A stretch of 7,210 nucleotides of DNA, taken from positions 1 through 7,210 of the forward strand of contig JAAZAI010000534.1 in NCBI GenBank assembly GCA_012514445.1. Reading direction: 5' to 3'. Source of the DNA: Lentisphaerota bacterium (GTDB taxonomy: Bacteria; Verrucomicrobiota; Kiritimatiellia; RFP12; UBA3636). The notes under the pieces were generated by a model that searched no databases, was not told the DNA's origin, and saw only the letters and a program-made list of their open reading frames with translations. Positions within the stretch are counted from its first letter, which is position 1, and each line of letters opens with the position of its first letter. Shown in pieces: positions 1 through 5,976 of the stretch. A program made the position numbers and the translations under genes.

Positions 1-2541
1 GGTCCAGCCCGCGATCAGCAGCCCGGTGAGTACCGGCGCGAAGAAGCACCGGCGGATGTTGTCGAAGATCTTCCATTGGCTCAGCAGCGAGAGGCGCACG
101 CGGCGCCCATCGACGCTCGGAGGGCGCGGCCCCAGCCACGGGAGGATCTGCCAGTCGCCGCGCATCCAGCGGTGCTGGCGGCTGACGTCGCCGAGATAGG
201 ACGAGGGCATGTCCTCGTAGACCTCCACGCAGCCCAGCAGCGCGGAACGCGCGTAGGCGCTCTCCAGCAGGTCGTGGCTGAGGACGAGGTTTTCGGGGAG
301 GCGCCCGTCGAGGGCCTCTCGGAAGGCGTCGACGTCGTAGATGCCCTTGCCGACGAACGAGCCCTCGCCGAAGAGATCCTGATAGACGTCCGAGACCTCC
401 TTCGAATACGGATCGAGTCCCACCTGGCCGCAGGCGAGGCGGGTGTAGAGGCTGCTGTTGGCGGCGCGCAGGCGCACGCTCACCCGGGGCTGGAGGATCG
501 CGTAGCCTTCGACGACGCGTCCCTTGCCGGGATCGAACCGCGGACGGTTGAGCGGGTGCGCGAGCGCGCCGATCATGCCCGCCGCCGCGCCGCGCGGCAG
601 ATCCGTGTCCGTGTCCAGCGTGATGACGAAGCGAACCGTCCCCGGCGGCGGCATGGCGCCGACGATCGTCGAGAACGCCGTCGTCGCGCCGCCGCGCAGG
701 AAGGCGTTGAACTGCTCCAGCTTGCCCCGCTTGCGCTCGTGCCCCATCCAGCGGCGCTCCACGGCGTTCCACACGCGCGGGCGGTGCAGCAGATGGAAGT
801 TGGGGGATCTGTCCGGGCGCGGATATCTTGCGTTGAGCCGTTCGATGCCGGCTCGGGCGCGTTGCAGCAGCGCCTCGTCGCCCGGTAGCGTCTCGGCGTC
901 GGCGTCGGGGAAGTCCGTCAGCAGCGCGAAGTCGAGCTGCGGGTCGCGGTTGCCCAGATAGCGGATCTCCATCGCCGCGACCAACGCCTCCACGGACGCG
1001 GCATCCGTGAGCATCGTCGGCACGACGACGAAGGTGCGGTGCCCCTCCGGGATGCCCTTCGAGAAGTCCAGCCGCGGCAGGGGATGCGGCGGCACGATCC
1101 AGGTGACGAGGAAGTTGATCAGGGAGATGGCGAGCGTCGACGCCGGCACGAGCGCCGCGGCCGCGACGATCCAGAACACGGGGGAGAGCACCGTGACGCC
1201 GGCGAACCAGGGCACCCAGGCGGCGCCGGCGAGCGAGACGAGCGCGATCGCCCCGAGATACAGGCCCAGCCGTCCCTTTCGGATGTAGTGCACGCACGTC
1301 TTCTTGAGCGACCAGCGGCAGCCGACGGCGCGGCGCAGCCGGGTGCGCCCGCGTCCGATCAGGTAGAAGCCGACGTGGCGCCGTCGTGCCGCGTCCTCCT
1401 CGGCGGGGTTCACGGACGCGGCCATTTCCAGCGCCATCTCGGCCACCTCCGGCTCGGCGCGGCCGGAGCGGAAGGCGAGGTCTTCGACGACGTGGCGGTA
1501 GTGGTCGCGCGTGGCGAAGTCCTGCATGGCGTGGGTCTTCGAGGGATCGCGCTCGAGGATGCGCTCCACGCGGCTCTGCGATTCGACGAACAGCTTCCAG
1601 TCCATGGCGGAGAGGAAGCGCAGACTGCCGATGCTGTTGGAGATCGAGAGGTGCTCCGCCGCCTGCACATGGCTGTCCGCCTGGAGCTTCTGGGCCACGG
1701 TGGTGCCTTCCTCGGCGAGCATCTGGTCGATCCAGTTGAGGAAGAGCCCGACGCTCGTGCCCTGTCCTTGGAGGCGCTCCACGAATTCCTCGAGGAAGGG
1801 CGCGCTCAGCACCGGATGCGTGTCGGCGAACTCGGCGAGCAGGTGCAGCAACTGCTTGGGCTCCTGCTCCGCCGCGGCCAGCGTGCGCTCCGCCCATTGG
1901 ATGCCGTCGTTCTTCTCCAGGCGGCGCCGTGCGATGCGCACGGCGACGCGGCGCAGGTTCTCGATGAGACCGAGGCGCAGCGCGATCGGGAACGCCCACA
2001 GTTCGCCGAGCTTCAGCGTCTGGACGGTCTGGTAGGCGCCCATGAACGCCGTCGTGTTCTCCTCGTCGAGCAGGCCGTCGAGGTGCGCGATGAGTTCGAA
2101 CGCCATGCCGTAGACGCGCGGCAGTCCCCGCATGGGGCCCTTGGCCAGACGCGGCAGTTGGCGGCTGTAGCGGCGGGGCAGGTGGATGCGGGCGAGCTGG
2201 ATCTGCTGTTCGATCAGGTAGAAGTTGTCCAGCAGCCACTCCGCGGGCGGCGCCATGCGGCGCCCCTCGGCATCGGATTGGACGAGCACTTCGTGCGCCG
2301 CGCGAAGCGCGGCCGTGTTGTCGGTGAGGCGCGGCAGCAACTGGTTGTAGCCGGGGCCGGCGTCGACTTCGTCCGAATGGGCAAGCTCCTGCGCGTAGCG
2401 CCTGAGCTGGTCGATGCTCAGCAGCTCGGCGCGCAGCGGCTCCTCGTCCACCGACGCCAATCCCCGGAATCCCGTTCCCGTCGTCCGGGCGTGCCGCCGA
2501 AACCGTTCAAGGAGTTTGCGCGTGTCTGTTCTAAAGTCCAT
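1..2541 (-). CDS. ndvB: Cyclic beta-(1,2)-glucan synthase, N-terminal 847 residues (gene runs off the left edge)
   Basis: This inner-membrane enzyme polymerises UDP-glucose into cyclic beta-1,2-glucan for the periplasm. The minus frame is open for exactly 847 codons from ATG 2541 to the edge. Residues 1-420 are a soluble, mostly helical region. Two hydrophobic segments follow at about 424-448 and 450-484, and a third starts near 833. Between them lies a GT84 domain with family motifs: RWMGHERKRGKLEQFN (597-612), the acidic DTDTD (643-647), FGEGSFVGKGIYDVDAF (724-740), SHDLLE (755-760) and RxxRW (788-792, then MRGDW). Family members have about 2,800 residues, so the chain-length-controlling glycoamylase-like and GH94 phosphorylase domains should lie beyond position 1. 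An in-frame TAG at 2551-2553 makes ATG 2541 the earliest ATG start, but it lacks a Shine-Dalgarno. GTG at codon 31, nine bases after GGGGA, is an alternative, placed just before the region that looks conserved. Family assignment is firm; product linkage type is inferred. Confidence 0.93.
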   Translation of the reverse strand, partial: MDFRTDTRKLLERFRRHARTTGTGFRGLASVDEEPLRAELLSIDQLRRYAQELAHSDEVDAGPGYNQLLPRLTDNTAALRAAHEVLVQSDAEGRRMAPPAEWLLDNFYLIEQQIQLARIHLPRRYSRQLPRLAKGPMRGLPRVYGMAFELIAHLDGLLDEENTTAFMGAYQTVQTLKLGELWAFPIALRLGLIENLRRVAVRIARRRLEKNDGIQWAERTLAAAEQEPKQLLHLLAEFADTHPVLSAPFLEEFVERLQGQGTSVGLFLNWIDQMLAEEGTTVAQKLQADSHVQAAEHLSISNSIGSLRFLSAMDWKLFVESQSRVERILERDPSKTHAMQDFATRDHYRHVVEDLAFRSGRAEPEVAEMALEMAASVNPAEEDAARRRHVGFYLIGRGRTRLRRAVGCRWSLKKTCVHYIRKGRLGLYLGAIALVSLAGAAWVPWFAGVTVLSPVFWIVAAAALVPASTLAISLINFLVTWIVPPHPLPRLDFSKGIPEGHRTFVVVPTMLTDAASVEALVAAMEIRYLGNRDPQLDFALLTDFPDADAETLPGDEALLQRARAGIERLNARYPRPDRSPNFHLLHRPRVWNAVERRWMGHERKRGKLEQFNAFLRGGATTAFSTIVGAMPPPGTVRFVITLDTDTDLPRGAAAGMIGALAHPLNRPRFDPGKGRVVEGYAILQPRVSVRLRAANSSLYTRLACGQVGLDPYSKEVSDVYQDLFGEGSFVGKGIYDVDAFREALDGRLPENLVLSHDLLESAYARSALLGCVEVYEDMPSSYLGDVSRQHRWMRGDWQILPWLGPRPPSVDGRRVRLSLLSQWKIFDNIRRCFFAPVLTGLLIAGWT

Positions 2542-2547
2542 GTCTTC

Positions 2548-2576
2548 ATACTAGCAAAAAACAGTCACTCAGACAA
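2548..2576 (-). promoter_or_regulatory. Candidate sigma-70 promoter for the glucan synthase gene
   Basis: On the minus strand TTGTCT (2576-2571) and TAGTAT (2553-2548) are separated by exactly 17 bases. Each hexamer matches 4 of 6 consensus positions. TG followed by one base before the -10 makes it an extended -10 site. It sits in a locally AT-rich patch in otherwise GC-rich DNA. The predicted transcription start is about position 2541, which is the A of the candidate ATG. Read by eye only. Confidence 0.5.
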
Positions 2577-2605
2577 GTTCCGCGTGCTCCTCCCGGATAC
2601 TTTTC

Positions 2606-2634
2606 TTGAAATTCGCCTGAAAAAATGCTAGTTT
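2606..2634 (+). promoter_or_regulatory. Candidate sigma-70 promoter for the ABC transporter operon
   Basis: TTGAAA (2606-2611) and TAGTTT (2629-2634) are separated by 17 bases, with an extended -10 TGC immediately before the -10. The -35 matches 4 of 6 consensus positions and the -10 only 3 of 6, so the extended element would have to compensate. Transcription would start near 2641 and leave a leader of about 310 nt before the first transporter codon. A promoter nearer the gene cannot be excluded, but I saw no better pair. Confidence 0.4.
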
Positions 2635-2814
2635 CAAACCGTTCGCTTTTCCAGGCGGGGTGCGCGTCGCCGGGAAACGGGAACTCAAGACGAGTTGGAA
2701 TGCCTGGTTGCAGGCCCAGCCAGCGGGAGATGATTTCCGCAGGACACGGCAGGGTTCGCACGCAGTTCGCGAGTGGTTTCGCGGGCGGGCGTTCTTGAAC
2801 GGGGAAGCGGCATG

Positions 2815-2829
2815 CGTCTCGCCGAGACG
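2815..2829 (+). repeat. Perfect 6-bp inverted repeat with 3-nt loop in the leader
   Basis: CGTCTC at 2815-2820 and GAGACG at 2824-2829 are exact reverse complements around GCC. It could form a small stable RNA hairpin. No T-run follows, so it is not a Rho-independent terminator. Short repeats of this size are common in GC-rich DNA. Confidence 0.35.
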
Positions 2830-2861
2830 GACCTCCCCCACCACACTATGCAAGATCGGAA

Positions 2862-2886
2862 GCCGGCCTCTCGAAACGAAGCCGGC
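2862..2886 (+). repeat. GCCGGC inverted repeat with an inner hairpin in the leader
   Basis: GCCGGC at 2862-2867 pairs with GCCGGC at 2881-2886, and the 13-nt loop contains a nested TCG/CGA stem (2871-2873 with 2877-2879). The following bases are only moderately T-rich, so an attenuator is possible but weak. GCCGGC is self-complementary and common in GC-rich genomes. Confidence 0.3.
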
Positions 2887-2934
2887 GGTCCTGGTGCTTT
2901 TGCTTTGGCGCGTGCGTCGGGGGAGCGCCGGGCG

Positions 2935-2940
2935 AAGGGA
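2935..2940 (+). promoter_or_regulatory. Shine-Dalgarno supporting the ATG 2951 start
   Basis: AAGGGA lies 10 bases before ATG 2951. It supports this start over the earlier in-frame GTG 2660, and the next residues form a signal peptide. The spacing is slightly long but acceptable. Confidence 0.55.
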
Positions 2941-2950
2941 AAATCGAAAC

Positions 2951-4408
2951 ATGAAAAGAGTCGGGAGACGAATTTCACATGGCGCGGCGCTTCGCGCGCT
3001 GGCGGTCGCCTGCCTGGTCGGGGCCTCGGCCGCGGGGCGGGCGCAGACGGAGGGGGAGGCACCGCCGTTTCGCGTCGCGCTGACCGGCAAGTATCCGCCG
3101 TTCAGCTACTACGACGACCAGGGCGAGCTGGAGGGATTCGACGTCGAGGTGTCGCGGGAAGTCGCCCGCCGGCTCGGGCGCGAACTGGAGCTGCTGGCCA
3201 TCGAATGGGACGGCATCCTCACCGGCCTGCTGGCCGGGAAGTACGACGCCATCATCGGGTCGATGGCGATCACGCCCGAGCGCGAGCAGGCGGTGGCCTT
3301 TTCGACGCCCTACTACCAATCGGGCGCGCAGCTCTTCGTCCACCGCGACAATCCCGGACAGGTCTACGACATCGCCGAGTGCCGGGGCAAGCGGCTGGCC
3401 GTCGTGCTCGGCGAGACGTACCAGCGCTACCTCGACGAGCGGCATCCCGGCGTCGAGGTGGTGACGCTCAAGTCGAGCGTGGAGATCTTCGAACTGCTCT
3501 CGGCCAAGCGGATCACGGGCTTCGTGTCGGACCGGCTGGTGGGGTCGTGGCAGATCCGCAACGCGGGGCGCCCGTTCGTGCCCGTGGGGCCGATGCTGTA
3601 TGCGGAGGACATCGCGATTCCCGTCCGCAAGGAGGACGGCGCGTTGCTTTCGGCGATCAACGGCGCGTTGGCTTCGATGCGCGAGGACGGGACGATGTCG
3701 CGCCTGCACGAGCGCTTCTTCGGCTTGTCCGCCGCGGCGGAAGGAGTGCGGAGCGAGGGCCTCGCCGCCGCCGCCGTGGCGGCCCGGCTCGGCAGGGGCT
3801 TCGCCGTGACGCTGGGCATCGCGGCCGCGGCGCTGCTCCTCGGCTTCGTCGTGGCGGTGCCATGCGGGATCGTGCTCAACCATGCCACGGGCGGCTGGCG
3901 ATTTCTGTACTGGCCGGTGCGCACGCTCGTGGACTTCCTGCGCGGGACGCCGGTGCTCATCCAGCTTCTCTTCGCGTGGATGGGGCTGGGGCTCTCGCCC
4001 CTCGTGGCGTCGATCGGCACGCTCGGGCTGAACGCCGCGGCCTACATGGCGGAAGTCATCCGCTCGGGGCTGATGAGCGTCGATCCCGGCCAGATCCGCG
4101 CGGGGCGGGCGCTGACGCTGACGCGCTTCCAGGTCTTCCGCCACGTCGTCTGGCCGCAGGCCTTCCGCGTGGCGATCCCGGCCCTGATGAATTCCGTGGT
4201 CGCGCTCACCAAGGACACCGCGCTGGTGGCCGTGATCTCCGTGGCCGAAGTGATCCGCGAGGCGCAGGCCATCATCTCGGTGACCTTCGAGCCGAGTCGC
4301 TACTATTTCATCGTGGCCGTGCTGTTCTTCCTGGCCACGTTCCCGCTCATGAAACTCTCCGGCGCCCTGGAGCGCCGCATCAAGCAGAAGGGATATGCCC
4401 GTGATTGA
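2951..4408 (+). CDS. Polar amino acid ABC importer: fused substrate-binding protein and permease
   Basis: This 485-residue protein combines the binding and channel parts of an amino acid importer in one chain. Residues 1 to about 31 are a signal peptide (basic start, hydrophobic core, likely cut near GRA). Residues 39-258 are a family 3 binding domain: GKYPPFSYYDDQG (46-58), the GSMAITPEREQAVAFSTPYY block (103-122) and FVSD (191-194). By comparison with HisJ and GlnH, R111 and D194 would grip the alpha-carboxylate and alpha-amino groups. Residues 283-475 are a HisM/GlnP-type permease with several membrane helices, FLRGTPVLIQLL (329-340) and the ATPase-coupling EAA loop (368-410, EVIRSG to WPQAFRVAIP). 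The same order occurs in GlnP-type fusions of lactic acid bacteria, known to work as homodimers with two tethered binding domains. No second permease gene is present, consistent with this. Substrate is unknown. A C21 lipobox is unlikely because its -3 residue is Ala. Confidence 0.93.
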   Translation: MKRVGRRISHGAALRALAVACLVGASAAGRAQTEGEAPPFRVALTGKYPPFSYYDDQGELEGFDVEVSREVARRLGRELELLAIEWDGILTGLLAGKYDAIIGSMAITPEREQAVAFSTPYYQSGAQLFVHRDNPGQVYDIAECRGKRLAVVLGETYQRYLDERHPGVEVVTLKSSVEIFELLSAKRITGFVSDRLVGSWQIRNAGRPFVPVGPMLYAEDIAIPVRKEDGALLSAINGALASMREDGTMSRLHERFFGLSAAAEGVRSEGLAAAAVAARLGRGFAVTLGIAAAALLLGFVVAVPCGIVLNHATGGWRFLYWPVRTLVDFLRGTPVLIQLLFAWMGLGLSPLVASIGTLGLNAAAYMAEVIRSGLMSVDPGQIRAGRALTLTRFQVFRHVVWPQAFRVAIPALMNSVVALTKDTALVAVISVAEVIREAQAIISVTFEPSRYYFIVAVLFFLATFPLMKLSGALERRIKQKGYARD

Positions 4409-5105
4409 GATCCGCGACCTGTCGTATCGCTACCCGGACGGCGAGGAGCCCGTGCTCCGCGACGTGAACGTCCGAATCGCCTCCGAACACATCGTCGGCA
4501 TTCTCGGCCAGAGCGGATCCGGGAAGACCACGCTGCTCAACTGCCTGGCCCGCTTCCTCGCCCCCACCGCGGGCGCCATCCTCCTGGACGGACGCGACAT
4601 CGGGTCGCTCTCCGAGAGGGAATACCGGCGCAACGTCGGCGTGGTGTTCCAGCGGCTGAACCTGTTCCCCCACATGACGGTGCTCGAAAACCTGGTGCTC
4701 GCGCCGGTGAAGTCGCTGGGCGCCTCGCCGCGCCGCGCGCGCCGCGAGGCCCGCGAGATGCTCGAAAGGCTCTCGATCGGCGAGCTGGCGGATCGCTACC
4801 CCTCGCAGATCAGCGGCGGACAGGCGCAGCGCGTGGCGATCGCGCGAGCGCTGGCGCTGCAACCGCGCTACCTGCTGCTCGACGAGCCCACCAGCGCGCT
4901 CGACGCGCAGACGACGGGGGAATTCGGCGTCTGGCTTCGCGAGCTCCGCCACGACATCTGCTTCATCATCGTGACGCACGACCTGCCGTTCGCGGAACAG
5001 GTGGCGACGCAGGGGATCTTCCTGTCCGAGGGACGGGTCCGCGCGGCGGGCCCGGTGGCCGAGATCATCGACCAGGCGTCGGCGCCCAGCCCCGCCGGTG
5101 CCTAG
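4395..5105 (+). CDS. Amino acid ABC transporter ATP-binding protein (GlnQ/HisP type)
   Basis: This cytoplasmic ATPase of 236 residues powers the importer encoded just upstream. All catalytic elements are present: Walker A GQSGSGKT (38-45), Q-loop Gln86 within VVFQRLNLFPHMTVLEN, signature ISGGQ (139-143, Ile in place of the usual Leu), Walker B YLLLDE (159-164), D-loop SALD (167-170) and switch His195 (THD). Length is normal for the family. It overlaps the permease gene by 14 bases, so the two are co-transcribed and probably translationally coupled. AAGGGA at 4388-4393 is only one base from ATG 4395 but seven bases from in-frame GTG 4401, so translation may really begin at GTG 4401, dropping two residues and leaving an 8-base overlap. 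The last 41 bases, including the Pro/Ala-rich end, run antisense to ablB. Confidence 0.95.
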   Translation: MPVIEIRDLSYRYPDGEEPVLRDVNVRIASEHIVGILGQSGSGKTTLLNCLARFLAPTAGAILLDGRDIGSLSEREYRRNVGVVFQRLNLFPHMTVLENLVLAPVKSLGASPRRARREAREMLERLSIGELADRYPSQISGGQAQRVAIARALALQPRYLLLDEPTSALDAQTTGEFGVWLRELRHDICFIIVTHDLPFAEQVATQGIFLSEGRVRAAGPVAEIIDQASAPSPAGA

Positions 5106-5976
5106 CGCGGGGCCTTTCGCGCCAGAGCGGCTTGTGCCAGACGTTCATGCTCTCCAGGTCGCCGGCGATCTGGGTGTTGTTCTTCAACCGGCCGCTGAAC
5201 GCGTAGCCCGCCCGGCCGAAGGTGATGTTCATGCCGGGGGAGGCCGCGCGGGCGATCGTGTAGGCGGTCTTGATGCCGCGGGCCTTCATGTCGCGTTCCA
5301 TCCGCGCGAGCAGCCGCCGCGCGAAGCCGCGCCCCCGCCAGTCGGGGTGCGTGGCGAAGTCCGTCATCTCCGCGTTGGCGTCCGCGAGATCCATCTCCGC
5401 CGAGGAGAGGGCCACGATCCGGTCATCCGCCTCGACGGCGTAGTAGGCCACGTGCTCGGCCATCGTGGCGGCGAGGTAGGCGGGGTCGTGGATCGGGAAG
5501 GGATAGGAGGCGAAGACTTTGCGATAGAGCCGACTCATGGCCTCGACGTCGGCGGGGACGCAGGGGCGGATGGCGAAGCGCGCCTCCAGCGGTGCGGGCA
5601 AGGGGTCGACCGGCTCCTGGACGGCGGTGTCGAGAATGGCGTCGAGCCGGGGTGCGTCGGCCTCGGCCGCCCGCGCGTCGTCGAGGTAGTAGGCGAAGAA
5701 GATCGCGTCGTGCTGGCCGTGGTAGAACGCGGGCACGCGGGCCTCCTCGACGTACCCGACGTCGACGAAGGGGAGGCCCCGCAGTTCGGGGACTTTGGCG
5801 AAGATCTTCGTGCGGCCTTCTTCGCGCGCCGTCTCGACCAGTTCGGCGGCGAGCGCGTCGTTGTCCGCGCGACCGGGCTTCATGAGGTAGAGGCGGTCGC
5901 TGTTGGGTCCGCTCTGGACGAGCGAGCCGTCGTCGAGGACTTGGATCGTGTCGGCGGGCTGGAGCGGAGTCGTCAT
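5065..5976 (-). CDS. ablB: Beta-lysine N6-acetyltransferase (GNAT family)
   Basis: This enzyme transfers acetyl from acetyl-CoA to the epsilon-amino group of beta-lysine, giving the compatible solute N-epsilon-acetyl-beta-lysine in the cytoplasm. The 303-residue protein has an N-terminal AblB-specific region (about 1-125) and a GNAT domain (about 134-262). Acetyl-CoA motif A is visible as FATHPDWRGRGFARRLLARM (207-226), with the pyrophosphate-binding RGRGFA. The C-terminal NNTQIAGDLESMNVWHKPL (266-284) is, as I recall, typical of AblB proteins. The last 19 residues are Arg-rich, lie beyond that conserved end, and are partly encoded opposite the ATPase gene's 3' end. The start is secure: the gene begins in an ATGA overlap with the ablA stop and has a strong AAAGGAGG. 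The identification rests on the family pattern plus the neighbouring aminomutase. Confidence 0.93.
   Translation of the reverse strand: MTTPLQPADTIQVLDDGSLVQSGPNSDRLYLMKPGRADNDALAAELVETAREEGRTKIFAKVPELRGLPFVDVGYVEEARVPAFYHGQHDAIFFAYYLDDARAAEADAPRLDAILDTAVQEPVDPLPAPLEARFAIRPCVPADVEAMSRLYRKVFASYPFPIHDPAYLAATMAEHVAYYAVEADDRIVALSSAEMDLADANAEMTDFATHPDWRGRGFARRLLARMERDMKARGIKTAYTIARAASPGMNITFGRAGYAFSGRLKNNTQIAGDLESMNVWHKPLWRERPRARHRRGWAPTPGR

Larger units (their letters stand above)
2641..2950 (+). other. Long non-coding leader upstream of the transporter operon
   Basis: No recognised gene lies here. The plus frame is open in phase with the transporter from GTG 2660, but the 97 extra residues it would add do not look like protein of this family and would bury the signal peptide, so I treat it as untranslated. 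The stretch holds small inverted repeats (2790-2801, 2815-2829, 2862-2886). I recognise no known riboswitch, tRNA or T-box, and no hairpin followed by a convincing T-run. If the promoter near 2606 is used, this is an unusually long 5' leader for a bacterial operon. Confidence 0.4.

Noticed and set aside
1039..2631. Long plus-strand open frame of 530 codons, and another at 76-888
   Set aside because: Both are antisense to the glucan synthase. Their translations are rich in Arg, Ala, Gly and His without domain motifs, a typical by-product of a GC-rich gene on the other strand.
2700..2798. Possible 32-residue leader peptide in the importer leader
   Set aside because: No good Shine-Dalgarno and no run of one amino acid that would suggest attenuation. 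A short open frame of this size is expected by chance.
2660..2950. In-frame N-terminal extension of the importer from GTG 2660
   Set aside because: It would add 97 residues without recognisable features and would place the signal peptide internally. ATG 2951 has a Shine-Dalgarno and an immediate signal sequence.
2975..4144. Minus-strand open frame of 389 codons opposite the fused importer
   Set aside because: The translation is low-complexity Arg/Ala/His/Pro-rich with no motif, whereas the plus strand encodes two complete recognised domains.
2773..4404. Overlapping plus-strand frame of 543 codons, with ATG 2812 preceded by a GGGGAAG
   Set aside because: Out of phase with the importer and Arg/Gly/Ala-rich without motifs. 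The Shine-Dalgarno-like string is probably chance.
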